A DNA stretch of 64,000 bases from Pseudomonas baltica. Its GTDB lineage: Bacteria > Pseudomonadota > Gammaproteobacteria > Pseudomonadales > Pseudomonadaceae. Below are positions 48,932 to 57,452 of the stretch, piece by piece (position 1 is the stretch's first letter; every line of letters starts with the position of its first letter). The notes beneath the pieces are model-generated. The model was not told where the DNA came from, made no database searches, and was given only the letters and a program-made list of their open reading frames with translations. Made by a program: the position numbers and the translations under genes. The DNA lies in NCBI RefSeq assembly GCF_014235765.1, contig NZ_JACMYH010000005.1, positions 62,001 through 126,000 on the forward strand. Direction: 5' to 3'.

Positions 48932-50314
48932 ATGTTTGAAAACCTTACAGACCGCCTCTCGCAGACGCTTCGCCACGTTACCGGCAAAGCCAAGCTGACC
49001 GAGGACAACATCAAAGACACCCTGCGCGAAGTGCGCATGGCGCTGCTCGAAGCCGACGTCGCCTTGCCGGTGGTGAAGGACTTCGTCAACAAGGTCAAGG
49101 AGCGTGCGGTCGGCACCGAGGTTTCGCGCAGCCTGACCCCAGGCCAGGCGTTCGTGAAGATCGTCCAGGCCGAGCTCGTCGAGATGATGGGCGCGGCCAA
49201 CGAGGAGCTGAGCCTGGCGGTGACCCCGCCGGCGGTCATCCTCATGGCCGGCCTGCAGGGTGCGGGCAAGACCACCACCGCCGGCAAGCTGGCGCGCTAC
49301 CTCAAGGAGCGCAAGAAGAAGACGGTGATGGTGGTGTCGGCAGACGTCTACCGCCCGGCAGCCATCAAGCAGCTGGAAACCCTGGCCAACGATATCGGCG
49401 TGACCTTCTTCCCGTCGGACATCAGCCAGAAGCCCGTGGACATCGCCAACGCCGCGATCCGCGAGGCCAAGCTCAAGTTCATCGACGTGGTCATCCTCGA
49501 CACCGCCGGGCGCCTGCACATCGACGCCGAGATGATGGGCGAGATCCAACAGCTGCACGCGGCGGTCAAGCCTGCCGAAACCCTGTTCGTGGTCGACGCC
49601 ATGACCGGCCAGGACGCAGCCAACACGGCCAAGGCCTTCGGTGATGCGTTACCGCTCACCGGTGTGATCCTGACCAAGGTCGACGGCGACGCTCGCGGCG
49701 GTGCCGCACTGTCGGTGCGTGCCATCACCGGCAAGCCGATCAAGTTCATCGGCATGGGCGAGAAGAGCGAAGCGCTCGAGCCGTTCCACCCCGACCGCAT
49801 CGCCTCGCGCATCCTGGGCATGGGCGACGTGCTCAGCCTGATCGAGCAGGCCGAGCAGTCGCTGGACAAGGACAAGGCCGACAAGCTGGCCAAGAAGCTG
49901 AAGAAGGGCAAGGGCTTCGACCTCGAAGACTTCCGCGACCAGCTCGTACAGATGAAGACCATGGGCGGCCTGGGCGGCCTGATGGACAAGCTGCCGAGCA
50001 TCGGCGGTGTGAACCTCTCGCAGATGGGCAACGCTCAGAACGTTGCCGAGAAGCAGTTCAAGCAGATGGAAGCCATCATCAACTCCATGACCCCGGCCGA
50101 GCGCCGCGACCCTGACGTGATCAGCGGCTCGCGCAAGCGTCGCATCGCCATGGGCTCGGGTACCCAGGTGCAGGACATCGGTCGCTTGATCAAGCAGCAC
50201 AAGCAGATGCAGAAGATGATGAAGAAGTTCTCGACCAAGGGCGGCATGGCCAAGATGATGCGCGGTATGGGCGGCATGCTGCCCGGCGGCGGTGGCGGCA
50301 TGCCCAAGATGTAA
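48932..50314 (+). CDS. ffh: Signal recognition particle protein Ffh
   Basis: Predicted 460 residues. N domain (residues 1-85, MFENLTDRLSQTLRHVTGKA), G domain with P-loop GLQGAGKTTTAGKL near residue 107, DTAGRLHID near 190 and TKVDGDARGGAAL near 247, then a methionine-rich M domain (QMGNAQNVAEKQFKQMEAII and HKQMQKMMKKFS). It binds 4.5S RNA and signal sequences and delivers ribosomes to the membrane with FtsY. The C-terminus ends in a Gly/Met-rich tail GGMLPGGGGGMPKM. Full-length and divergent from ypjD. Confidence 0.98.
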   Translation: MFENLTDRLSQTLRHVTGKAKLTEDNIKDTLREVRMALLEADVALPVVKDFVNKVKERAVGTEVSRSLTPGQAFVKIVQAELVEMMGAANEELSLAVTPPAVILMAGLQGAGKTTTAGKLARYLKERKKKTVMVVSADVYRPAAIKQLETLANDIGVTFFPSDISQKPVDIANAAIREAKLKFIDVVILDTAGRLHIDAEMMGEIQQLHAAVKPAETLFVVDAMTGQDAANTAKAFGDALPLTGVILTKVDGDARGGAALSVRAITGKPIKFIGMGEKSEALEPFHPDRIASRILGMGDVLSLIEQAEQSLDKDKADKLAKKLKKGKGFDLEDFRDQLVQMKTMGGLGGLMDKLPSIGGVNLSQMGNAQNVAEKQFKQMEAIINSMTPAERRDPDVISGSRKRRIAMGSGTQVQDIGRLIKQHKQMQKMMKKFSTKGGMAKMMRGMGGMLPGGGGGMPKM

Positions 50315-50337
50315 CCCATTGCGTCGGCACGAGAACC

Positions 50338-50360
50338 CCGTGGGAGCCCGCTCCTACAAA
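50338..50360. repeat. Partial REP element
   Basis: GTGGGAGCCCGCTCCTACAA resembles half of a P. putida-type REP unit, with a short GAGC/GCTC hairpin. It lies 24 bases after ffh in the 257-base gap before rpsP. The same gap contains a strong hairpin (CGGGCAC/GTGCCCG at 50510-50527) and a TATGAT hexamer at 50536-50541, which may be the rpsP -10 box. Confidence 0.45.
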
Positions 50361-50571
50361 CACATCCCTCTTGCCGATGAATACCCTGGCCATGTGGCCA
50401 AACTCCGTTGCTTGCAACGGCTCATAGGCAAATCCTCGCTGCAAGCCTCGACCTATCGGAAAAAGGCATTTGCAAATGTCCGTGTATTCCTTGAGAATAT
50501 GCGGCCTTTCGGGCACCCGTGTGCCCGCTGTGCATTATGATTTGCAGCACCGACTACAGGAACGATGTTCA

Positions 50572-50823
50572 ATGCTAACCATCCGTCTTGCCCGTGGCGG
50601 CTCCAAAAAGCGCCCGTTTTACCAACTGACCGTAACCGACTCGCGCAACCCGCGTGACGGTTCCCACAAAGAGCACGTGGGTTTCTTTAACCCTGTTGCC
50701 CGTGGTCAGGAAATCCGTCTGTCCGTGAACCAAGAGCGCGTCAACCACTGGTTGAGCGTTGGTGCACAGCCTTCTGAGCGCGTTGCTCAGTTGCTGAAGG
50801 AAAATGCCAAGGCCGCGGCCTGA
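50572..50823 (+). CDS. rpsP: Small-subunit ribosomal protein bS16
   Basis: Predicted 83 residues, full length: MLTIRLARGGSKKRPFYQLT at the start and HVGFFNPVARG in the middle are universal for bS16. It binds 16S rRNA early in 30S assembly. The ATG at 50572 is standard; the longer frame to 50470 adds a leader without family match. First gene of the conserved rpsP-rimM-trmD-rplS operon. Confidence 0.99.
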   Translation: MLTIRLARGGSKKRPFYQLTVTDSRNPRDGSHKEHVGFFNPVARGQEIRLSVNQERVNHWLSVGAQPSERVAQLLKENAKAAA

Positions 50824-50828
50824 GCAAT

Positions 50829-51365
50829 ATGAACGCGACGCCAGATTCCGCTGATGACTTGATCGTCGTCGGCAAGATTTTCTCGGTACACGGCGTTCGC
50901 GGCGAGGTGAAGGTCTTTTCCTTTACCGATCCGATTGAAAACCTGCTGCAGTACACCTCCTGGACGCTCCGGCGCGAAGGCGTGACCAGGCAGGTAGAGC
51001 TGGTCAGCGGCCGATCCACGCAAAAGGATCTGGTTGCCAAGTTGAAAGGCCTGGACGATCGCGACGAAGCACGTCTTCTGTCCGGTTACGAGATTTGCAT
51101 CTCGCGCAGCCTTTTGCCCGACCTGGCCGAAGATGACTACTACTGGTATCAGCTTCAGGGCCTGAAAGTCATCGACCTGCAAGAGCAATTGCTCGGCACC
51201 GTCGATCACCTGTTGGAGACCGGCGCCAACGATGTAATGGTGGTGAAGCCCTGCGCGGGCAGCCTGGATGATCGTGAACGCCTGTTGCCCTATACGGCGC
51301 AATGCGTGTTGAAGGTCGACCTGGCCGCTGGCGAGATGAGGGTGGATTGGGACGCGGACTTCTAG
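50829..51365 (+). CDS. rimM: 16S rRNA maturation factor RimM
   Basis: Predicted 178 residues. An N-terminal RimM barrel (VGKIFSVHGVRGEVKVFSFT) and a PRC-like C-terminal barrel (YYWYQLQGLKVIDLQEQLLG; ANDVMVVKP) are visible. RimM binds S19 and helps mature the 30S head. It starts five bases after rpsP and is followed by trmD three bases later, all in one operon. Normal length. Confidence 0.98.
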   Translation: MNATPDSADDLIVVGKIFSVHGVRGEVKVFSFTDPIENLLQYTSWTLRREGVTRQVELVSGRSTQKDLVAKLKGLDDRDEARLLSGYEICISRSLLPDLAEDDYYWYQLQGLKVIDLQEQLLGTVDHLLETGANDVMVVKPCAGSLDDRERLLPYTAQCVLKVDLAAGEMRVDWDADF

Positions 51366-51368
51366 GCG

Positions 51369-52121
51369 ATGGCAACCTTTCGCGTGGAAGTGATCACCCT
51401 GTTCCCCGAGATGTTCTCGGCCATCAGCGAGTACGGCATTACCAGCCGCGCGGTGAAACAGGGGTTGTTGCAATTGACCTGCTGGAATCCGCGGGACTAC
51501 ACCACGGACCGTCACCACACAGTGGATGACCGGCCCTTCGGCGGTGGTCCGGGAATGGTGATGAAGATCAAGCCCCTGGAAGACGCTCTGGTTCAGGCCA
51601 AGGCTGCGGCAGGGGAAGCGGCGAAGGTGATCTACCTTTCGCCCCAGGGCCGGCCGCTGGTACAGGGTGCGGTGAAACAACTGGCGACGTCCGAATCCTT
51701 GATTCTGATCGCCGGGCGGTACGAAGGCATCGACGAGCGTTTCATTGAAGCTCATGTCGATGAAGAGTGGTCTGTTGGCGACTATGTGCTGTCGGGCGGT
51801 GAATTGCCTGCCATGGTCCTGATCGATGCGGTTACACGGCTGCTGCCCGGAGCTTTGGGGCATGCGGACTCCGCGGAGGAAGATTCCTTCACCGACGGTC
51901 TGCTGGATTGCCCGCACTACACCCGACCGGAGGTGTATGCGGATCAGCGTGTTCCCGACATATTGCTTAGCGGCAATCATGCACACATCCGGCGCTGGCG
52001 TTTGCAGCAGTCCCTTGGGCGGACCTACGAACGACGTGCCGATCTTCTGGAAAGACGCTCGCTTTCTGGAGAAGAGAACAAGCTGCTGGCGGAGTACCTC
52101 CGCGAGCGGGACGATAGTTAA
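51369..52121 (+). CDS. trmD: tRNA (guanine-N1-)-methyltransferase
   Basis: Predicted 250 residues. TrmD makes m1G37 in tRNAs, preventing +1 frameshifting. The deep-trefoil-knot SPOUT signatures IYLSPQGRPL, LIAGRYEGIDERF and VGDYVLSGGELPA are present; HHTVDDRPFGGGPGMVMKI is also characteristic. It lies three bases after rimM and 42 before rplS in the ribosomal operon. Full length, essential in most bacteria. Confidence 0.98.
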   Translation: MATFRVEVITLFPEMFSAISEYGITSRAVKQGLLQLTCWNPRDYTTDRHHTVDDRPFGGGPGMVMKIKPLEDALVQAKAAAGEAAKVIYLSPQGRPLVQGAVKQLATSESLILIAGRYEGIDERFIEAHVDEEWSVGDYVLSGGELPAMVLIDAVTRLLPGALGHADSAEEDSFTDGLLDCPHYTRPEVYADQRVPDILLSGNHAHIRRWRLQQSLGRTYERRADLLERRSLSGEENKLLAEYLRERDDS

Positions 52122-52163
52122 CGTATCGATGGTAAGTCAGACGATTTACCTTAGGAGCACAGC

Positions 52164-52514
52164 ATGACCAACAAAATCATCCTTGCACTCGAAGCAGAGC
52201 AGATGACCAAAGAAATCCCTCCCTTTGCCCCGGGCGACACCATTGTCGTTCAGGTGAAAGTGAAGGAAGGCGATCGCTCGCGCCTGCAGGCGTTCGAAGG
52301 CGTTGTTATCGCCAAGCGCAACCGCGGCGTGAACAGTGCTTTCACCGTTCGTAAAATCTCCAACGGTGTAGGTGTAGAGCGTACTTTCCAGACCTACAGC
52401 CCGCAGATCGACAGCATGGCCGTGAAACGTCGTGGTGACGTGCGCAAAGCCAAGCTGTACTACCTGCGCGACCTGTCTGGTAAAGCAGCACGTATCAAGG
52501 AAAAACTGTCCTGA
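52164..52514 (+). CDS. rplS: Large-subunit ribosomal protein bL19
   Basis: Predicted 116 residues, full length: FAPGDTIVVQVKVKEGDRSR and RSRLQAFEGVVIAKRNRGV are typical of bL19, which lies at the 30S-50S interface. GGAG precedes the ATG at 52164 by about 7 bases. Last gene of the operon; an intrinsic terminator follows 27 bases later. Confidence 0.99.
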   Translation: MTNKIILALEAEQMTKEIPPFAPGDTIVVQVKVKEGDRSRLQAFEGVVIAKRNRGVNSAFTVRKISNGVGVERTFQTYSPQIDSMAVKRRGDVRKAKLYYLRDLSGKAARIKEKLS

Positions 52515-52540
52515 GTACAGTTTGTTTCTGATGCAGGAAA

Positions 52541-52565
52541 AGGCAGCCTTCGGGCTGCCTTTTTT
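52541..52565 (+). terminator. Intrinsic terminator of the rpsP-rplS operon
   Basis: AGGCAGCC and GGCTGCCT form a perfect 8-base stem with a TTCG tetraloop, followed by TTTTT. It is a textbook strong terminator 27 bases after rplS. Downstream, 52612-52660 holds a degenerate REP-like stretch. Confidence 0.9.
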
Positions 52566-52711
52566 GTGGGCGAAAGTGTGTAGGCGAGCGTGAACGGGTG
52601 GGTAAGGTTCATGTGGGAGGGGGGCGGGCGGCGAGCCCTCTGCCCGCGAAGGCGTCGCCCTGACGCTGCGCCCTGTTATCATCCCCGCACCCCCACAGCC
52701 CTGCGATTGCG

Positions 52712-53608
52712 ATGCCTGCCCTCGACCACCCCCTGATCGACCAATTTCTCGATGCCTTGTGGCTGGAAAAAGGCCTATCGGAAAACAGCCGCAACAGTTA
52801 CCGCAGCGACCTTGCATTGTTCAATGGTTGGTTGCACGAGCGCGGCATCGCGCTGGAGGCGGCGGGCCGCGATGTACTGCTCGATCACCTGGCCTGGCGG
52901 GTCGAGCAGGGTTACAAGGCGCGCTCCACGGCACGCCTGCTGTCGGGCGCGCGCGGCTTCTATCGCTACCTGCTGCGCGAAAAGCTGATCGGTGCCGACC
53001 CGACGCTGCAGATCGACATGCCGCAACTGGGCAAACCGTTGCCGAAATCGTTGTCCGAAGCCGACGTCGAAGCGTTATTGCAGGCGCCCGATCTGAGCGA
53101 GCCGATCGGCCAGCGGGATCGCGCCATGCTCGAGGTGCTGTATGCCTGCGGCCTGCGCGTGACCGAGTTGATCAGCCTGACCCTGGACCAGGTCAATCTG
53201 CGCCAGGGTGTATTGCGCGTGGTGGGCAAGGGCAACAAGGAGCGCCTGGTGCCGATGGGTGAGGAAGCGGTGGTCTGGGTCGAGCGGTACCTGCGCGACG
53301 GACGTCACGAACTGCTCGGCGGCAGGCCCAGCGACGTGGTCTTCCCCAGCCAGCGCGGCGAGCAGATGACGCGACAGACCTTCTGGCATCGGATCAAGCA
53401 TCAGGCCCAGGTCGCCGGCATCGCCAAGTCGCTGTCGCCGCACACGCTGCGCCACGCCTTCGCGACGCATCTGCTCAATCACGGTGCGGATCTGCGCGTG
53501 GTGCAGATGCTGCTCGGCCACAGCGATCTGTCGACCACGCAGATCTACACCCACGTGGCACGCGCGCGTCTGCAGGAGCTTCATGCCAGGCATCATCCGC
53601 GCGGATGA
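52712..53608 (+). CDS. xerD: Tyrosine recombinase XerD
   Basis: Predicted 298 residues. Catalytic residues of the tyrosine recombinase family are in place: Arg149 (ACGLRVTEL), Lys173 (GKGNKER), His244 and Arg247 (SPHTLRHAFATHLL), His270 (LLGHSDLSTTQIYTH) and nucleophile Tyr279. XerD with XerC resolves chromosome dimers at dif with FtsK. It is chromosomal XerD, not an island integrase: it has a full XerD-type N-terminal SAM-like domain (DQFLDALWLEKGLSENSRNS-like) and lies before dsbC-hom-thrC as in other Pseudomonas. Confidence 0.97.
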   Translation: MPALDHPLIDQFLDALWLEKGLSENSRNSYRSDLALFNGWLHERGIALEAAGRDVLLDHLAWRVEQGYKARSTARLLSGARGFYRYLLREKLIGADPTLQIDMPQLGKPLPKSLSEADVEALLQAPDLSEPIGQRDRAMLEVLYACGLRVTELISLTLDQVNLRQGVLRVVGKGNKERLVPMGEEAVVWVERYLRDGRHELLGGRPSDVVFPSQRGEQMTRQTFWHRIKHQAQVAGIAKSLSPHTLRHAFATHLLNHGADLRVVQMLLGHSDLSTTQIYTHVARARLQELHARHHPRG

Positions 53609-53750
53609 AACAACGTGCTCCAAGGCTGTGTCGAGGGTTGTCCAGAGTCGGTCTTGGCCAATGAATGTGGTAGGCTTGCCCGGTTTATGCAGCGGGCTGT
53701 GACGAGCTGATCGTCCACCGCCCCTCAAGTCCGTCGCTCCAGGAGTTCCC

Positions 53751-54485
53751 ATGCGCGTGACCCGCCTTTTCGCCGCCGCAGCCCTTGCGCTGGCCAGCAC
53801 CTTTGCCGTTGCCGACCCGGCTGCGGAACAAGCGATTCGCAAGACCCTGCAGACCCTGCAACTGGAAGTGCCGATCGAAAGCGTCGCCGCCAGTCCGCTC
53901 AACGGCTTGTACGAGGTCAAGCTCAAGGGCGGTCGCGTGCTTTACGCCAGCGCCGACGGTCAGTTCGTCATGCAGGGCTACCTGTTCCAGATCCAGGACG
54001 GCAAGCCGGTCAACCTCACCGAGAAAACCGAGCGACTGGCCATTGCCAAGACCGTCAACGCGATCCCGGTAGCCGATACCGTTGTGTACCCCGCGGTGGG
54101 CGAAACCAAGTCGCACATCACGGTCTTCACCGATACCACCTGTCCGTACTGCCACAAGCTGCACGCCGAAGTCCCCGAGCTGAACCGCATGGGTGTCGAG
54201 GTCCGCTACGTGGCGTTCCCGCGCCAGGGCTTGAAGTCGGCCGGTGACGAACAGCTGCAGGCTGTCTGGTGCTCCAAGGACCGCAAGGCAGCGATGGACA
54301 AGATGGTATCGGGCGACACCATCAAGGCGCCTTCATGCGCCAACCCGGTGGCCAGGCAGTTCGAGCTGGGCCAGTCGATCGGCGTCACCGGCACGCCAGC
54401 CATCGTGCTGGAGAACGGTCAGGTCATTCCGGGTTACCAGCCGGCCGCCAACGTCGCCAAGCTGGCCCTCGACGCGAAAGGCTGA
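53751..54485 (+). CDS. dsbC: Thiol:disulfide interchange protein DsbC
   Basis: Predicted 244 residues. The signal peptide probably ends after Ala21 (TFAVA|DP). An N-terminal dimerisation domain precedes a thioredoxin fold with the CPYC active site (Cys131 and Cys134) in FTDTTCPYCHKLH, and a cis-Pro loop at TGTPAIVL. DsbC isomerises wrong disulfides in the periplasm and is kept reduced by DsbD. GGAG precedes the ATG. It stands between xerD and hom, the usual Pseudomonas order. Confidence 0.97.
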   Translation: MRVTRLFAAAALALASTFAVADPAAEQAIRKTLQTLQLEVPIESVAASPLNGLYEVKLKGGRVLYASADGQFVMQGYLFQIQDGKPVNLTEKTERLAIAKTVNAIPVADTVVYPAVGETKSHITVFTDTTCPYCHKLHAEVPELNRMGVEVRYVAFPRQGLKSAGDEQLQAVWCSKDRKAAMDKMVSGDTIKAPSCANPVARQFELGQSIGVTGTPAIVLENGQVIPGYQPAANVAKLALDAKG

Positions 54486-54578
54486 GTGGCACTCGCACGT
54501 CATCAATAGCCGAAGGCTCACGGCCTGCGGCCAGTATCACGACCGTCATCGAGGCGGTCGTTTCATGGGGAGTTCAGA

Positions 54579-55883
54579 GTGAAACCGGTCAAAGTAGGCA
54601 TCTGTGGGTTAGGTACCGTCGGTGGCGGCACCTTCAACGTACTTCAGCGCAACGCCGAGGAGATTGCCCGCCGTGCCGGGCGCGGTATTGAAGTGGCGCA
54701 GATTGCGATGCGCTCGCAGAACCCCAATTGCCAGATCGCCGGTACCCCCATTACCAACGATGTCTTCGCCGTGGCCTGCAACCCGGATATCGATGTCGTC
54801 ATCGAACTGATCGGTGGCTACGGCATCGCGCGCGAGCTGGTACTCAAGGCCATCGAAAACGGCAAGCACGTGGTCACCGCCAACAAGGCGCTGATTGCAG
54901 TGCACGGCAACGAGATCTTCGCCAAGGCACGCGAGAAGGGCGTGATCGTTGCGTTCGAAGCCGCCGTGGCGGGTGGCATCCCGGTGATCAAGGCCATTCG
55001 CGAAGGCCTGTCGGCCAACCGCATCAACTGGGTCGCGGGCATCATCAACGGTACTGGCAACTTCATCCTGACCGAAATGCGCGAGAAGGGTCGTACCTTC
55101 GAGGACGTCCTGGCCGAAGCGCAGGCCCTGGGTTATGCCGAGGCCGACCCCACCTTCGACGTCGAAGGTATCGACGCGGCGCACAAATTGACCATCCTGG
55201 CGTCCATCGCCTTCGGCATTCCGCTGCAGTTCGACAAGGCCTACACCGAAGGCATCACCCGCCTGACCACGGCCGACGTCAACTACGCCGAAGCCCTGGG
55301 CTACCGCATCAAGCATCTGGGTGTGGCGCGCAGCACCGAGCGTGGTATCGAGCTGCGGGTGCACCCGACGCTGATCCCGGCCGACCGTCTGATCGCCAAC
55401 GTCAATGGCGTGATGAACGCAGTGATGGTGAACGGCGACGCGGCCGGTTCAACCCTGTTCTACGGTGCCGGTGCGGGCATGGAGCCGACTGCCTCGAGCG
55501 TGGTCGCCGACCTGGTCGACGTGGTCCGCGCCATGACCTCGGACCCGGAGAATCGCGTGCCTCACCTGGCCTTCCAGCCGGATTCGCTTTCCGCTCACCC
55601 GATCCTGCCCATCGAGGCCTGCGAAAGCGCCTACTACCTGCGCATTCAGGCCAAGGATCATCCGGGCGTGCTGGCGCAGGTGGCGAGCATCCTCTCCGAG
55701 CGTGGCATCAACATCGAGTCGATCATGCAGAAAGAGGTCGAGGAACACGATGGCCTGGTGCCGATGATCCTGCTGACCCACCGCGTCGTCGAACAGCACA
55801 TCAATGATGCCATCAAGGCGCTGGAAGCCTTGCAGGGCGTGGTTGGCCCGGTCGTGCGCATCCGTGTCGAGCACTTGAACTAA
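54579..55883 (+). CDS. hom: Homoserine dehydrogenase
   Basis: Predicted 434 residues, GTG start at 54579 with GGGGAG upstream. The NAD(P)-binding Rossmann motif GICGLGTVGGGTF opens the protein. The catalytic domain shows the GIINGTGNFILTEM signature and YAEADPTFDVEGIDAAHKLT-like sequence, and a C-terminal ACT domain (HPGVLAQVASILSERGINIE) would bind threonine for feedback control. It reduces aspartate semialdehyde to homoserine for threonine and methionine. Followed by thrC after 25 bases, so the two form an operon. Confidence 0.97.
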   Translation: MKPVKVGICGLGTVGGGTFNVLQRNAEEIARRAGRGIEVAQIAMRSQNPNCQIAGTPITNDVFAVACNPDIDVVIELIGGYGIARELVLKAIENGKHVVTANKALIAVHGNEIFAKAREKGVIVAFEAAVAGGIPVIKAIREGLSANRINWVAGIINGTGNFILTEMREKGRTFEDVLAEAQALGYAEADPTFDVEGIDAAHKLTILASIAFGIPLQFDKAYTEGITRLTTADVNYAEALGYRIKHLGVARSTERGIELRVHPTLIPADRLIANVNGVMNAVMVNGDAAGSTLFYGAGAGMEPTASSVVADLVDVVRAMTSDPENRVPHLAFQPDSLSAHPILPIEACESAYYLRIQAKDHPGVLAQVASILSERGINIESIMQKEVEEHDGLVPMILLTHRVVEQHINDAIKALEALQGVVGPVVRIRVEHLN

Positions 55884-55908
55884 GCGGCAGCTGCCAGAGG
55901 AATTCGCA

Positions 55909-57318
55909 ATGCGTTATATCAGTACTCGCGGTCAGGCCCCGGCCCTGAACTTCGAAGAGGTTCTGCTCGCCGGTCTGGCCAGTGACGGTGGCCTCTATGT
56001 CCCGGAAAACCTGCCGCGCTTCACCCAGGAAGAAATCGCCTCGTGGGCGGGGCTGCCTTATCACGAGCTGGCATTTCGGGTCATGCGCCCGTTCGTCACC
56101 GGCAGCATTCCGGATGCCGATTTCAAGAAGATTCTCGAAGAAACCTACGCGGTATTCGCCCATGCATCCGTCGCACCTTTGCGCCAGCTGGGTGGTAACG
56201 AGTGGGTGATGGAGCTGTTCCACGGGCCAACGCTGGCGTTCAAGGACTTTGCCCTGCAGCTGCTGGGGCGGCTGCTCGACTACGTACTGGCCAAACGCAG
56301 CCAGCGTGTGGTGATCGTCGGCGCCACCAGTGGCGATACCGGTTCGGCCGCAATCGAAGGCTGCAAGCACTGCGAGAACGTCGATATTTTCATCCTGCAT
56401 CCGCATGAGCGCGTGTCTGCGGTTCAGCGTCGGCAAATGACCACGATTACCGGCGACAACGTGCACAACATCGCCATCGAAGGCAATTTCGACGACTGCC
56501 AGGAAATGGTCAAGAACAGCTTCGCCGACCAGAGTTTCCTCAAGGGCACGCCGTTGGTTGCAGTGAACTCGATCAACTGGGCGCGGATCATGGCCCAGAT
56601 CGTCTACTACTTCCACGCGGCCCTGCAACTGGGCGGCCCGGCACGTTCGGTGGCGTTCTCGGTGCCCACCGGCAACTTTGGCGATATCTTCGCCGGCTAT
56701 CTGGCGCGCAACATGGGCCTGCCGATCAACCAGTTGGTGGTGGCCACCAACCGCAACGACATCCTCCACCGCTTCATGAGCGGCAATCAGTACGTCAAGC
56801 AAACCCTGCACGCGACGTTGTCGCCGTCGATGGACATCATGGTGTCGTCGAACTTCGAACGCCTGCTGTTCGACCTGCACGGTCGCAACGGCGCGGCCAT
56901 TGCAGGCCTGATGGACAACTTCCGCCAGGGCGGCGGTTTCAGCGTCGATGAGGAACGCTGGACCGAGGCGCGCAAGCTGTTCGACTCGCTGGCGGTCTCC
57001 GACGAGCAAACCTGCGAGACCATCGCCCAGGTGTTCGCCGAGTGCGGCGAGGTCCTCGATCCACACACGGCCATTGGCGTACGCGCGGCGCGCGAGTGTC
57101 GTCGCAGCCTCGACACGCCAATGGTGGTGCTGGGAACGGCGCACCCGGTCAAGTTCCCCGAAGCCGTGCAAAAGGCCGGCGTAGGCAAGGCCCTGGAGTT
57201 GCCTGCGCACCTGGTCGATCTGTTCGAGCGCGAAGAGAAGTGCACCGTGTTGCCCAACGACCTGTCGGCCGTACAAGCCTTCGTCAGCCAACATGGCAAT
57301 CGCGGCAAACCGCTGTGA
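55909..57318 (+). CDS. thrC: Threonine synthase
   Basis: Predicted 469 residues, the long Pseudomonas/E. coli-type enzyme. The PLP lysine lies in GPTLAFKDFALQLLG near residue 113. GATSGDTGSAAIEG is the PLP-phosphate loop, and MRYISTRGQAPALNFEEVLL the family N-terminus. It converts O-phosphohomoserine to threonine. It ends the hom-thrC unit; an intrinsic terminator follows at 57355. Confidence 0.97.
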   Translation: MRYISTRGQAPALNFEEVLLAGLASDGGLYVPENLPRFTQEEIASWAGLPYHELAFRVMRPFVTGSIPDADFKKILEETYAVFAHASVAPLRQLGGNEWVMELFHGPTLAFKDFALQLLGRLLDYVLAKRSQRVVIVGATSGDTGSAAIEGCKHCENVDIFILHPHERVSAVQRRQMTTITGDNVHNIAIEGNFDDCQEMVKNSFADQSFLKGTPLVAVNSINWARIMAQIVYYFHAALQLGGPARSVAFSVPTGNFGDIFAGYLARNMGLPINQLVVATNRNDILHRFMSGNQYVKQTLHATLSPSMDIMVSSNFERLLFDLHGRNGAAIAGLMDNFRQGGGFSVDEERWTEARKLFDSLAVSDEQTCETIAQVFAECGEVLDPHTAIGVRAARECRRSLDTPMVVLGTAHPVKFPEAVQKAGVGKALELPAHLVDLFEREEKCTVLPNDLSAVQAFVSQHGNRGKPL

Positions 57319-57354
57319 TGGCATGCAGCCTCGCGTCTGACGCGATCTGAAACA

Positions 57355-57388
57355 CATAAAGCCCGCCCGATGCGGGCTTTATGCTTTT
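57355..57388 (+). terminator. Intrinsic terminator of hom-thrC
   Basis: CATAAAGCCCGC (57355-57366) and GCGGGCTTTATG (57372-57383) form a perfect 12-base stem with a 5-base loop and a CTTTTTA tail. It lies 37 bases after thrC and 65 before the sensor kinase start. Confidence 0.9.
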
Positions 57389-57452
57389 TACAGTGCCAAG
57401 CTTATGCAACTTTTTCCTGGGCCCCTTTGGCCCGCAGGCAAGGATGCATGGC

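Noticed and set aside
52605..52660. REP-like or hairpin stretch before xerD
   Set aside because: GGGCGGGCGGCGAGCCC-like sequence resembles a degraded REP but is too divergent from the other copies to call.
52712..53608. xerD as a possible island integrase
   Set aside because: Its length, motifs and dsbC-hom-thrC context identify the chromosomal XerD, and no attachment repeats flank it.
54540..54563. Weak hairpin CGACCG/CGGTCG before hom
   Set aside because: A 6-base stem with a 9-base loop and only three T residues is too weak to call a terminator.
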